In this document: positions 41,051 through 50,077 of the stretch, piece after piece
Numbering within the stretch: the first letter of the stretch is position 1
Layout of the letters: each line of letters opens with the position of its first letter
NCBI RefSeq assembly: GCF_001700435.1
Contig: NZ_LYPC01000027.1
Coordinates: 610,372 to 674,371 of the forward strand
Reading direction: 5' to 3'
Length of the DNA: 64,000 bases
Source of the DNA: Paenibacillus pectinilyticus
GTDB lineage: Bacteria; Bacillota; Bacilli; Paenibacillales; NBRC-103111
The notes under the pieces: model-generated
The model's input: only the letters and a program-made list of their open reading frames with translations
What the model was told of the DNA's origin: nothing
Database searches by the model: none
Translations under genes and position numbers: made by a program

Positions 41051-42328
41051 ATGAAACGACTGAGGTTTATACATGCAGCCGATTTGCACTTAGATAGCCC
41101 ATTTAAAGGCATGTCGGCGCTTCCTGAACGGGTTCGAGAGCGGGTTCGAGAATCAACGTTCGAGGCGCTGAAGGAGCTTGTGGCGCTTGCGATAGAAGAA
41201 CAGGTCGATTTTGTTCTGGTGAGTGGGGATGTCTATGATGTTTCAGATCGTTCGCTGCGAGCGCAAATTCGCTTTCAGAGGGCGATGGAACACTTAGCAT
41301 CAAACGACATTCCTGCTTATCTCATACACGGGAATCATGACCCAGAGGATGGACGTGCCGCAAAGCTGGTTTGGCCGGCAGACGTTCATTTTTTTGCGTC
41401 TGATGACGTGCAAACCTATCAAATCGTTAAGCAAGATCGCGGACTTATTGCCGAAATTCATGGCATTTCGTATCGAAGCTCAGCGGTGACTGAGAATCTG
41501 GCCTTGAAGTTTAAAAGGGGAGAGGCACATGTGTGCCAAATCGGACTCCTGCATACGAATGTAGATGGAGATCCGCATCATGATAATTATGCGCCCTGCA
41601 GCAAGCAGGACTTATTGGACGCGGGCATGCATTATTGGGCTCTTGGCCATGTACATACAAGAACGATTGTGAACGAACACCCTGCGATTGTATATCCAGG
41701 TAATCTGCAAGGTCGCAGTATCCGTGAGACAGGCCCGCGTGGCTGTTATTTGGTCGAGATGGACGAGTTCGGAAGGTCTGAACTCACCTTTCAGGCACTA
41801 GACACAGTGCGATGGTTTCAAGAAAAGCTATCCGTGTCTGGTATCCAAACGGAGCAGGAACTAAAAGATCGCATTGGAGAATTGTTGGATCGACTTCGCC
41901 AAGAGGCACAAGGTCGTGATGGCATCGTACGCATTGTATTGGAAGGACGCAGTGACATCCACCAACGTCTGCGTAAGGGACGAGCTCTTCAGGAATTGAT
42001 TGATGAGTTGCGCGAAGAAGAAGTAGATCGGGGCTGCTTTGTATGGATCGAATCGATCGAGGATCGCACAGCAAGCGAACTTGATCTCACAGTAGTTAGG
42101 CAAGAGAAGAGCTATTTGGGAGATCTGCTTCGATATGGAGCTGAGCTGATGAATGATGAGCAGCTGCTGAGCAGCTTCGCTGGCGAAGCCCTTGCTGCGT
42201 TGCAAGGCCTGCCGCAGCATGCCGGTAACCCCGCAGCGGCCACCCCAGAGCAATTGCGGGAATGGTTGCGCGCTGCGGAAACGTTAGCCGCGGATCTCCT
42301 GACCGCGGACGGGGGGTGGTCTGGATGA
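41051..42328 (+). CDS. yhaO: Metallophosphoesterase, YhaO/SbcD-like DNA repair nuclease subunit
   Basis: A 425-residue calcineurin-like phosphoesterase of the Mre11/SbcD class. The five metal motifs are visible: HAADLHLDSPF (Asp11, His13), LVSGDVYDVSDRS, IHGNHDPEDG, LLHTNVDGDP and ALGHVHTRT. Length and arrangement match Bacillus YhaO. The frame extends to GTG 40991 but AAGGAAGGCG precedes ATG 41051, which gives the normal start MKRLRFIHAADLHL. Its stop overlaps the ATG of the yhaN-like gene (ATGA), so nuclease and ATPase are made together, as with sbcD-sbcC. Confidence 0.9.
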   Translation: MKRLRFIHAADLHLDSPFKGMSALPERVRERVRESTFEALKELVALAIEEQVDFVLVSGDVYDVSDRSLRAQIRFQRAMEHLASNDIPAYLIHGNHDPEDGRAAKLVWPADVHFFASDDVQTYQIVKQDRGLIAEIHGISYRSSAVTENLALKFKRGEAHVCQIGLLHTNVDGDPHHDNYAPCSKQDLLDAGMHYWALGHVHTRTIVNEHPAIVYPGNLQGRSIRETGPRGCYLVEMDEFGRSELTFQALDTVRWFQEKLSVSGIQTEQELKDRIGELLDRLRQEAQGRDGIVRIVLEGRSDIHQRLRKGRALQELIDELREEEVDRGCFVWIESIEDRTASELDLTVVRQEKSYLGDLLRYGAELMNDEQLLSSFAGEALAALQGLPQHAGNPAAATPEQLREWLRAAETLAADLLTADGGWSG

Positions 42329-45300
42329 GAATCATCGCCATCCAGGTGGACGGTTTTGGAAGCTTGCGAAATCGTCAGCTTAACACGAATAGTCCGTTGA
42401 CCGTGTTCTATGGCGCGAACGAAGCGGGCAAGAGCACGCTCATGGGCTTCGTTCGCGCCGTCCTCTTCGGCTTTCCAACGCGGGCAAGCCGCTCGGAGCG
42501 CTATGAGCCGCTGGGCGGCGGCGCCCATGGGGGCGCGCTAACCCTGCTTGATGAGCAGGGTCAGCGCATCCGCGTCGAGCGCTACGACGCGCCCGCCACA
42601 GGCGGCAAACGAGCCTCTGCTGGGCTCGTGAAGGTTACACTCGCCGATGGCACCATCGGCGGAGAAGAGCTGCTGAACACGCTGCTAGGCGGCCTCTCGG
42701 CCGACCTCTATCGCAGCTTGTTCGCTTTTGGTTTAACCGAGCTGCAGGAGCTGCGCACCCTGCAGACCGACGAGCTCAGCGGCTATCTGTATAGCGCTGG
42801 GCTTGGGGTAAGCGGCTCGGCCATCATGGAGGCCGAGCGCAAGCTGACGGCGCAGGCCGACGGCCTGTACAGACCCCGCGGGCGCAATCAGGAGATGAAC
42901 CGTCTCCTGAAGGAGCTTGAGGGTCTGGAGCTGTCGCTGCGTCGCAGCCGTGATGGTGCAGCCGATTATGATCGGCTGCAGGAAGAGCGGCGCGCCGCGG
43001 AGGCGCGCGCTGCTGCCCTGGAGGGGCAGCAGGAGGCGCTCCGCGCGGAGCTGCACCGGCTCGGGCTGGCCGGCAAAGCGCGCAGCGGCTGGCTCCGCTT
43101 GCGGCAGATCGGCCGCGAGCTGGAGGGCCTGCCGGCGCGGCCGGGCTTCCCGGAGCAGGCCACGGCAAGGCTGGAGGCGCTCGAAGCCGAGATGGAGCGC
43201 CTCGAGGCGGAGCGCGGCAAGCAGCAGCTGCGCTTGCAGAGCTTGCGCAGCGATCTTGCAGCGATGCCGATCGAGCCTGAGCTGCTCGTTAATCAAGTCG
43301 AGTTGAATCACTGGTTAGAGCAATCATCAACGTATGAAGAACACAAAAGACAGATCGAACAGTTGCAGGTCGAGATTGCGCATCAACGCGCGCAAATTGA
43401 TCGGCTGTTAGCGAATCTGGACGTACAATGGGATGAAACGGATGTCACCTCTTTCGCTGTAACGATTTCGTTGCGTGAGCAGGTACGTGCTTATAAAGAG
43501 AAATTTCGGCAGTGCGCAGAAAGAGAGCTGCGCATGCAATCGGAACAAGAAAGCCTACAAAGGCAGGTTACTCGTGGGAAAGAGAATGTAGCAAGCCTAG
43601 AAGCTGCTTGCAGGGGGATGGATCAGCGTGGCGTGGGAACGATGGAAGGGGACCCCGTATCTCTTTTACAAAAGCTTGCGTCCGACTATGCTCATTGGCA
43701 GTTATTGGGAACTCAACTTGCGCATCAGCAAGAGCGCGAAGCAGAGCAAAACCAGTTTCAATTAAGTCTTGAAGAAGCGGCAAAGGCGGGCAAAGCGTCC
43801 ACACGTAAACTACGCCAACGGATGATGATGGTGTTTCTGCTGCTTGCGTTAGCACTCCCTGTGTTCTTCGGCTGGCAAGGTAATAGGATGGCATCCATAG
43901 GCGCTTTTCTTCTTTTCGCGTGTGCAGCAGTTTATATCTGGTTAACGGGTCGTCAATCCGAAGGGAAACGGGCTTCACGCTCAGTGATACCTTCTATAAC
44001 GAAAGACAACAGGGTAGAACAGGAACTTCAGCAGCTTGAACGCCGTATCCAAGAGCAAATACGTCAATTCCAAATGCAAATGCAACAGCTAAGCTACCAG
44101 GAAGCGGCGCCTACGAAGGAACGTGATGGCGGCTCTTCTGGACAGTTGTCCATTCAAACGCTGCAGCCTTATTTGGATGTGTGGTTTAGGGAAGCGGAAC
44201 GGAGCAAGCAGCAGATTAGTGAACAGCAGCGCAAGCTGGAGAAGTTCAGAGATGCGAGAGAAGCGTTAGATGTGCTTCAGCAGCAAGTGGAGCAGCAATA
44301 CATCGCAGCGGAAGCAGTGGAGGCCGATCGACTACAGGTTCAATCTGTGTGGGGGGAATGGCTGCAGGAATTAGGGCTAGGTACCCATTTATCCACAGAT
44401 GCTCTTATGGAAACGATTCAGGTCATCGAGCAAGCACAGGAGGGACTGCGTCAGCTTTACAAGTTAGCGTCCAAATTAGACGTTCTTGTGGGGAACGTAA
44501 CGGATTTCGAACAAACGATTAGTGTGCTGCTAGGCTTAGCTCCTACCTATTCGGATCATTTATTTGCGTTGAAACGCTGGAAAGAGGCGGAACAAAGGCA
44601 AGTGAGACAGCTTGCTGAGCAAAAGCAAATCGAGCAATTGCTCAATGAAGCTGAGGAAGCGCTGCTCTTGCTTAATCAACATCTGAGCCGCATCCAAGGA
44701 CGAATGGAACAGCTGTTAGAGGAAGCTTCGGCTTTGGATGGTGAGCAGTTACGCAAGATGGAACGTGAGCATGTAGCACGCAAAAAACTCACGGACGAAG
44801 AGGTAGTGCTAGAAGCTTCCCTTGAATCGCTGCTTAGCCGCTCTATGCTTGCCAGCTACATGGAGCTGATGGAATCGCACGGAGAAGAGGATCTAGCTCT
44901 TCAAGCAGCCAATCTCCAACTTAAGTTGTCGGATACGGTCGCTCAAACGAATGAGTTGAGAGAGGTCGTTGGAAAGCTTACTGGACAGATTGAGAAATTA
45001 GAGCAAGGTTCTGAAGCGGCGAATCAACGCTTACAAGTCGAGTCCATTCGATCAACGCTAACTGAGCAAGTGAATCAGTATGCGGTCGCTTCGTTCGCAG
45101 CGCTATTGATGAAGAAAGCGCGCGATGTTTATGAAAAAGAGCGACAGCCAGGTGTTCTGCTACGAGCATCCGATTATTTTGAAAGGATGACCAATGGTGC
45201 GTTCGTCGCCGTAAAAGCGCCATTTGGCGAACAGCGATTGCTTGCCGTAAGAGCAAATGGGCAGACGGTAGACACGCAGCAGTTGAGTAGAGGAACCGCA

Positions 45301-45537
45301 GAGCAGCTCTACTTGGCGATGCGTTTTGCACTCGTCGAGGAGTATGCAGGGAAAGCGATTTTACCGCTAGTATTGGACGACATTCTGGTGAATTTCGATG
45401 AAGAACGAATGGAAAGCTGCTTGCGCGTGCTGGCGGAACTAAGTACCCGACATCAAGTGCTGCTCTTTACATGTCATGGACACGTTCGGGATGCGGCGGC
45501 CAGAGTAGTTCCGGAGCACCTTTTTATGCAGTTATAG
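42325..45537 (+). CDS. yhaN: YhaN-like SMC/Rad50-type ATPase with central membrane hairpin
   Basis: A 1070-residue ABC-type ATPase of the SbcC/Rad50 class. Walker A is GANEAGKS (30-37); the far C-terminus holds the signature LSRGTAEQLYLAMRFAL and Walker B LPLVLDDILVNFD. Between them are long heptad coiled coils broken at about residues 499-540 by two hydrophobic segments (MVFLLLALALPVFFGW and GAFLLFACAAVYIW), a feature also of Bacillus YhaN and absent from true Rad50. It should act with YhaO in DNA end processing, perhaps at the membrane. The stretch 42460-43275 (residues about 45-317) is far richer in G and C than the rest of the gene, with codons to match. Confidence 0.9.
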   Translation: MRIIAIQVDGFGSLRNRQLNTNSPLTVFYGANEAGKSTLMGFVRAVLFGFPTRASRSERYEPLGGGAHGGALTLLDEQGQRIRVERYDAPATGGKRASAGLVKVTLADGTIGGEELLNTLLGGLSADLYRSLFAFGLTELQELRTLQTDELSGYLYSAGLGVSGSAIMEAERKLTAQADGLYRPRGRNQEMNRLLKELEGLELSLRRSRDGAADYDRLQEERRAAEARAAALEGQQEALRAELHRLGLAGKARSGWLRLRQIGRELEGLPARPGFPEQATARLEALEAEMERLEAERGKQQLRLQSLRSDLAAMPIEPELLVNQVELNHWLEQSSTYEEHKRQIEQLQVEIAHQRAQIDRLLANLDVQWDETDVTSFAVTISLREQVRAYKEKFRQCAERELRMQSEQESLQRQVTRGKENVASLEAACRGMDQRGVGTMEGDPVSLLQKLASDYAHWQLLGTQLAHQQEREAEQNQFQLSLEEAAKAGKASTRKLRQRMMMVFLLLALALPVFFGWQGNRMASIGAFLLFACAAVYIWLTGRQSEGKRASRSVIPSITKDNRVEQELQQLERRIQEQIRQFQMQMQQLSYQEAAPTKERDGGSSGQLSIQTLQPYLDVWFREAERSKQQISEQQRKLEKFRDAREALDVLQQQVEQQYIAAEAVEADRLQVQSVWGEWLQELGLGTHLSTDALMETIQVIEQAQEGLRQLYKLASKLDVLVGNVTDFEQTISVLLGLAPTYSDHLFALKRWKEAEQRQVRQLAEQKQIEQLLNEAEEALLLLNQHLSRIQGRMEQLLEEASALDGEQLRKMEREHVARKKLTDEEVVLEASLESLLSRSMLASYMELMESHGEEDLALQAANLQLKLSDTVAQTNELREVVGKLTGQIEKLEQGSEAANQRLQVESIRSTLTEQVNQYAVASFAALLMKKARDVYEKERQPGVLLRASDYFERMTNGAFVAVKAPFGEQRLLAVRANGQTVDTQQLSRGTAEQLYLAMRFALVEEYAGKAILPLVLDDILVNFDEERMESCLRVLAELSTRHQVLLFTCHGHVRDAAARVVPEHLFMQL

Positions 45538-45565
45538 GAATACGAATCGAGATAGCCGGAATACC

Positions 45566-46017
45566 CGACTAACTGGGGAATCAGTGGCTCAGTAGATGAA
45601 AAGTGACTTCTTAGCTCTTTATTTGTGTCCACTCTATTGACTCAGATACAAAACCCGTCTAACTGGAGGAAAACAGGGGCTTTGTAGATGAAGATAGCAG
45701 GAAAAACCGACTAACTGGAGGAAAACAGGGGCTAAGTAGATGAAAATAGTCGGAAAATCCGACTATCCGGAGGAAAGCAGAGGCTCAGTAGCTTAAGATA
45801 GCTGGAAAATCCGTCTAACTGGAGGGAAACAGGGGCTTTGTAGATGAAGATAGCAGGAAAAATCGTCTAACTGGAGGAAAACAGGGGCTCAGTAGAGGAA
45901 GATAGCTGGAAAATCCGTCTATCTGGAGGAAAGTAGTGGCTCAATAGCTGAAGATAGCCGGAAAAACCGTCTGTCTCGAAGTAAAGAGTAGTCATGTTTC
46001 CTTGGGATAGTTGGTAA
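45566..46017. repeat. Tandem array with exact 52-bp period
   Basis: Units begin at 45654, 45706, 45758, 45810, 45862 and 45914, each exactly 52 bp, with a degenerate unit from 45966 and a partial, displaced one from about 45566. The consensus starts CCGTCTAACTGGAGGAAAAC, continues AGGGGCT(TT/CA)GTAGATGAAG and ends ATAGCNGGAAAA. Units alternate between GTC and GAC at the fourth position and between GCAGG, GCTGG and GTCGG near the end. No ORF fits, since 52 is not a multiple of three. The DNA between yhaN and the small gene at 46525 holds only this array and the next one. Confidence 0.85.
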
Positions 46018-46025
46018 ACCAGACT

Positions 46026-46460
46026 ATCACAAGACAACCGAGTCCCTACCAGCGCCCCAAGTCGAAAAAATCGACTTACCCAAGAGAATCGAGTCGCTAC
46101 CAGCGTCCCAAGTCGAAAAAATCGACTTACCCAATAAAACCGAAGTCCTATCAGTGCCCCAAGACGAAAAAATCGACTTACCCAAGAAAATCGAGTCCCT
46201 ACCGGCGCCCCAAGACGAAAAAATCGGGTTTTGTGGAGTTTGACCGCCGCTATGCGTCGGTGCCACAACGCGTCGGTGCCACAACGCGAGTTGGGTTCCC
46301 CGTGGAGGTCGGTTCCCTACCAGCACCCCAAGTCGAAAAAATCGGGTTTTGTGGAGTTTGAACGCCGCTATGCGTCGGCGCCACAACGCGAGTTGGGTTC
46401 CCCGTGGAAGTCGAGCCCTACCGTCACCCCCAAGTCGAAAAAATCGACTCACCCAATACA
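46026..46460. repeat. Tandem array with 51-bp period and hairpin core, plus a longer variant unit
   Basis: Three 51-bp units and a fourth beginning run from about 46038 to 46220; the core AAGTCGAAAAAATCGACTT is a hairpin with 7-bp arms around an A run, flanked by CCCTACCAGCGCCCC. The last part replaces the right arm with GGGTTTTGTGGAGTTTG and a longer unit (about 100-120 bp, twice: near 46215-46320 and 46335-46425) holding GCCGCTATGCGTCGG and GCCACAACGCGAGTTGGG. Frames on both strands stay open because 51 is 17 codons, but they lack ribosome binding sites. The array ends just before the promoter and AGGAGG of the gene at 46525. Confidence 0.8.
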
Positions 46461-46524
46461 ACGAGATCCTGCATCTAATCTATTTCTACAACGCATTTTA
46501 ATCTACAAACAGGAGGAACTCACC

Positions 46525-46806
46525 ATGGAATCCGGCAACGACAAGAAGAAGGATCACCGGGAAATTTCCTATCAGGTTGGATGGAAAAAAGGGAAAATCC
46601 AATGGAACGAAGGCGCATCCGACGCTCTTCGAGCCCAGAGAGGACAGGATGACGAGGATGAAGTGATCGAAAGGAAGCGTCTACAGCTGCTCTGGTTCCC
46701 AGCCTTGAAGCTTCCCAAGGTGCTGCTGTTTCCCTTGCTGTATGCACTTCCCGTCATTAGTTTTGGGCTTACGTTACTGCTTGTTTACGGGTTACGTCAA
46801 CGCTAA
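46525..46806 (+). CDS. Small single-pass membrane protein of unknown function
   Basis: A 93-residue protein. The first 65 residues are charged (MESGNDKKKDHREISYQVGW, then DDEDEVIERKR), followed by one long hydrophobic segment with a Pro (LKLPKVLLFPLLYALPVISFGL) and a short basic end LRQR. It looks like a tail-anchored or C-terminal membrane protein. ATG 46525 follows AGGAGGAAC; the open frame further left belongs to repeat DNA. A second membrane-protein gene follows after 26 bases, so the two may form an operon. No family recognised. Confidence 0.7.
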   Translation: MESGNDKKKDHREISYQVGWKKGKIQWNEGASDALRAQRGQDDEDEVIERKRLQLLWFPALKLPKVLLFPLLYALPVISFGLTLLLVYGLRQR

Positions 46807-46832
46807 CCATTTTCAGAAGGGAGAAGAAAGGA

Positions 46833-47270
46833 ATGAATTTAGTACTAGCCATTATCGGTGGCATTGTGGGACTATTCGTGACAGGTGCCGGCATCTACAC
46901 GGCTTGGTCGGTGCATCAGCTTTGGCGGCAACAAGCAGCATCGCCTAGGGCAGTCAGTCAGGTTGAAATTGCGGTTACGTATTTCTCGAGATGGACCGTT
47001 ATCGATTTCTCTGTTGTTGGTTTATTTATTATCGGCCTTTTACTTATGATTGCAGAGTTGGTTGCAGTGGGACGAGATCATACGGAAATTGCCAATTTCC
47101 ATTGGGCTTATTTATTAACAGGCATTATTATTTCTGCGATGGGGATGGTATTGCTATTTCTTCGGTTACTTGTGGTGTTGAGTTTTTTACCTACAGATAC
47201 GCTACAGCGTACTACGACGATTTCGCCAAATCATCAAAACGAGCCAAACGACACTAATCACCCCGAATAA
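46833..47270 (+). CDS. Membrane protein of unknown function
   Basis: A 145-residue protein with three to four hydrophobic segments (residues about 3-25, 55-80, 92-122) and a polar Asn/Thr/Pro-rich tail. It starts behind GAAGGGAGAAGAAAGGA. Its last 69 bases overlap the 3' end of the convergent YkvI-like gene. No family recognised; it may work with the small membrane protein just upstream. Confidence 0.7.
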   Translation: MNLVLAIIGGIVGLFVTGAGIYTAWSVHQLWRQQAASPRAVSQVEIAVTYFSRWTVIDFSVVGLFIIGLLLMIAELVAVGRDHTEIANFHWAYLLTGIIISAMGMVLLFLRLLVVLSFLPTDTLQRTTTISPNHQNEPNDTNHPE

Positions 47271-48242
47271 GGGGTATAAGGCAGATAATAAGGTTTTGAA
47301 TCCGATATGGCTAACGGTATAACTGAGCACTAAAATGCAGATTAGGATTACTTTCGGAGGCAGCTTGATTCGTTGCTGCAGTTGCATCGATAATCCATAA
47401 GCATCGCCAATAAATGTGGTGAAAATCTCGCCATAAATGACCAGTAAATAGGCGACTTGTGGGAGATAGCCTAGTTTCGTCATGATATTTCCCATGGGAA
47501 TTTCGAATTGAGCGATTCCCGGCATTTGGGCGGATAGGGCATAATGCGCAGCTAACAAAAGCAGGCCAATACCTGCACCGCCTAGTAAGCCACCCCAATA
47601 GAGCACTGAGCGATCGCGAATGGCGCCACCCATGGGGACGAGCACGGCTTGGGCCATGGCCAGGTTAAACGCGGTGTAGAGAAAAGGTGCAAACCAGATT
47701 TGAACTAGATTCTCGTCGCTTGTAATTCGCAGCCAATTACCAGACGCTGGTGAGTGCCAGGTATAAATGACGATAATCAAGCTAAAACAGAGCATAATCG
47801 GTACGACAATGGAGTTAACCGTCATAATGGCTTTGATCCCGCGATTTAAGATCACGTAGGATAAAATTAAGGTAACTAATAGCCCTGTCGTATACGAGAG
47901 GTGCAGTTGTTCTTCAAAAACAGTACCTGCCCCTGCTAACATGACGGTTGTAATCCCGAAAAGCACGAGCATCATAAACAAGCTGATCCATTTCCCGATT
48001 TTTTCGCCAAAAAGAACCTTATTTAAATCTTCGTACGATTCTGCCTTCAATTCATGCGCCATAAACATAAGCTGTATGCCAATCCATATGAAAAACAGCG
48101 TGGATAAGGCGATCGTTAATGTAGCTAGTGAACCGTATCGTGTAAAAAATTGCAGGATTTCCTGCCCGGAAGCAAAGCCAGCTCCAACGACGGTTCCGAT
48201 GTAGGTGAAGGCGACACGGACAATCTGTGCACCATTTCGCAT
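47202..48242 (-). CDS. YkvI-like membrane transporter
   Basis: A 346-residue protein with about ten hydrophobic segments. The start VRVAFTYIGTVVGAGFASGQEILQFFTRYG resembles the first helix of APC/NSS-fold transporters, with an unwound GAGFASG stretch, and the whole matches my memory of the Bacillus YkvI family. Substrate is unknown. It is convergent with, and overlaps by 69 bases, the membrane protein gene at 46833. The start ATG 48242 lies 144 bases from the divergent DedA gene. Confidence 0.75.
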   Translation of the reverse strand: MRNGAQIVRVAFTYIGTVVGAGFASGQEILQFFTRYGSLATLTIALSTLFFIWIGIQLMFMAHELKAESYEDLNKVLFGEKIGKWISLFMMLVLFGITTVMLAGAGTVFEEQLHLSYTTGLLVTLILSYVILNRGIKAIMTVNSIVVPIMLCFSLIIVIYTWHSPASGNWLRITSDENLVQIWFAPFLYTAFNLAMAQAVLVPMGGAIRDRSVLYWGGLLGGAGIGLLLLAAHYALSAQMPGIAQFEIPMGNIMTKLGYLPQVAYLLVIYGEIFTTFIGDAYGLSMQLQQRIKLPPKVILICILVLSYTVSHIGFKTLLSALYPLFGVISVVWLVLMIWRNRRSTL

Positions 48243-48386
48243 ATATTGCCTCGCTTTCTTTCATTTGATATAGTACAAGGTATGTTTGTAGGTAGGCACG
48301 CATGACTGGAACTTAGGGCAAGCTCTTAGACATGTCCGCTTTTGTTCAGCAGGGCAGACGAAGAATAGCACGGGAGTGTGTTCGTT

Positions 48387-49025
48387 GTGAAAGAAGTTCT
48401 GTATGATTTTATTGGCCAGTATGGCTATGTAGCCCTATATCTGTTGCTATCTGCCGGTATTGTTGGCGTCCCGATTCCAGATGAAACGCTTATGGCTTTC
48501 GTCGGTTCCTTAACCGCGCTAGGAGGGCCGTTCGAATTCGGCACAACGCTGCTCGTTATTTACGCTGGCACCATGACAGGCATGATTGTGAGCTATGTCA
48601 TTGGTCATCGGGTTGGGAAACCATTCCTTAATCGCTATGGAAAATGGGTGAAACTGACGCCGAATCGCATTGAGAAGGCAGAGGGCTGGTTTAAAAAGTA
48701 CGGGCTGTGGACCGTGTTCTTCGGGTACTTTGTACCGGGTGTCCGTCATTTTACGTGTTATTTGTCAGGCGTGAGCGGCGTGAAGTTTTATAAATATATG
48801 CTGTTTGCGGGTTCAGGCGCTTTGCTTTGGTGTACGACGTTTCTGACATTGGGGCATTTCATTGGGAGTAATCTCGGGGGGATGCTGCATTTAATTCACG
48901 CCTATCTGGGCCTATTTCTTCTTGTTTTGCTCTTTCTAGCTGCAATTGGAGTACTGATCTTCCTACGCTATCGCAAACAGCAACGCATTGTTGTGATGAG
49001 ACGGAAACCTAGAAAAAGACCATGA
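48387..49025 (+). CDS. DedA family membrane protein
   Basis: A 212-residue DedA/SNARE-associated-fold protein. Motifs are GVPIPDETLMAFVGSL (about residues 25-40), SYVIGHRVGKPFLNRYGKW, EKAEGWFKKYGLWTVFFGYFVPGVRHFTCYLSGVSG in outline with the essential GxRH arginine. DedA proteins are needed for envelope integrity, and some flip undecaprenyl phosphate or phospholipids. The frame begins at GTG 48378; GTG 48387 is preferred because CGGGAG lies 11 bases before it. A terminator follows directly. Confidence 0.9.
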   Translation: MKEVLYDFIGQYGYVALYLLLSAGIVGVPIPDETLMAFVGSLTALGGPFEFGTTLLVIYAGTMTGMIVSYVIGHRVGKPFLNRYGKWVKLTPNRIEKAEGWFKKYGLWTVFFGYFVPGVRHFTCYLSGVSGVKFYKYMLFAGSGALLWCTTFLTLGHFIGSNLGGMLHLIHAYLGLFLLVLLFLAAIGVLIFLRYRKQQRIVVMRRKPRKRP

Positions 49026-49066
49026 AAGTCAACCCTAAGAGTTGAGTTCATGGTCTTTTTGTTTTT
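49013..49066. terminator. Bidirectional terminator between DedA and lipoprotein genes
   Basis: AAAAAGACCATGAA overlaps the end of the DedA gene and pairs with TTCATGGTCTTTTT, followed by TTTTTT; the A-run on the other side serves the minus-strand gene at 49087. Confidence 0.85.
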
Positions 49067-49086
49067 TCGTCATGTCGTACTTGTTC

Positions 49087-49791
49087 TTAGGAATTTGCAA
49101 AAAGCTTAATGGATTGGATCGTGTTGTCATTCGGATCGATATCAAGCTTCAATAATGTCCCTTGTGCTTTGTAAGCAAGCACATAAGCGGACTTCGAATC
49201 CGGTTTGCCTAGAATGTTGATCGCATCTTGGACGTTTTGGCCTAGACGTAAGCCGTGTAAACCTGGATCAATGTCGATCGAGTGGACATCTACAAATTCC
49301 AGTGTACCTTTACTATTGAACCCTACTGAAAAGTCGTTGAAATCATACACTTCGATGTTGTCTTCATCCATAGTGAATTGATTCTTCACTTTACCAAATC
49401 GCTCCAGCACAGTTGCTTTCGCAGTGCCAAGCTTCAATCCCATCAGTGTGGGTTTTTCTTGCTGGTAAGCATCCTCCGCTTTGATCTTCGGCTTGGCCGT
49501 TGGCTTCGGACTTGCAATGGACTGAGCGAGATCACCTTGATCCACTTTCGTAATCCCGGCGACTTGCGCTTCATGCTTGGTACTGTCATCAACGGCTGGT
49601 GTAGCTGTCGGGACAGCAACGACGGATGTAGGAGCCGGATCTTGCGGTTGTTGTGTAGGGCGGTACGTTGCTGTTACGTCTATGGTAGGCTTTGGAGCAG
49701 GAGCAGATGATTCTTGGCATCCAGTTACCAAGAACGACGCAATTGCAACAGGTACGCAGCCGACAAGGATGGGTCTAATTAGGTTGTTCAT
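49087..49791 (-). CDS. Lipoprotein with two related C-terminal repeats
   Basis: A 234-residue lipoprotein: lipobox LVTGC (Cys25), then about 90 residues of Pro/Thr/Ala-rich linker with Lys-Pro-Thr-Ala repeats that would span the cell wall. The C-terminal 115 residues hold two similar segments, LMGLKLGTAKATVLERFGKV and GLHGLRLGQNVQDAINILGKP, which resemble SmpA/OmlA-like or DUF4309-type modules seen in secreted Bacillales proteins. Function unknown. The frame runs back to 49833, but AAAGGAAAG favours ATG 49791 with nine bases spacing. Confidence 0.8.
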   Translation of the reverse strand: MNNLIRPILVGCVPVAIASFLVTGCQESSAPAPKPTIDVTATYRPTQQPQDPAPTSVVAVPTATPAVDDSTKHEAQVAGITKVDQGDLAQSIASPKPTAKPKIKAEDAYQQEKPTLMGLKLGTAKATVLERFGKVKNQFTMDEDNIEVYDFNDFSVGFNSKGTLEFVDVHSIDIDPGLHGLRLGQNVQDAINILGKPDSKSAYVLAYKAQGTLLKLDIDPNDNTIQSIKLFANS

Positions 49792-50077
49792 TGCCATCTT
49801 TCCTTTCCGCCGAAAAGTCATTGAAATTGACATGCGTTATGTATAATCATACTGTTTTCTCTTCGGTTTTCAATGCATCTTGATGCCCAAATGTGAGCAA
49901 TTATAGAACGAATTCCATTCCAAAGTAACCCAGTTATATATATAGACACGTTAGAAGCCAAAAAAGTTTCAGTGTTTACAATATTTAATAAAAGAATAAA
50001 AACATAAAATGGACTTGAAACCAATAGGAGCAATATGGTAACTTACTCATAATAGACAGCTATAGGGGGCCGGTTTC

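Noticed and set aside
42824..43311. Several long frames within the GC-rich part of yhaN
   Set aside because: High GC removes stop codons in all frames; the YhaN frame continues through with the family's coiled coil.
45566..46460. CRISPR-like array
   Set aside because: Units are contiguous and similar throughout, with no unique spacers and no cas genes.
46011..46461. Open frames on both strands across the 51-bp array, with 17-residue repeats
   Set aside because: A 51-bp period keeps any frame open. Starts lack ribosome binding sites and the neighbouring 52-bp array is out of frame, so coding is not supported.
49834..50077. Purine riboswitch upstream of xpt
   Set aside because: The conserved loop sequences and three-way junction could not be found, nor a terminator hairpin; a PurR-like box (GAACGAAT near 49916) does not match well enough.
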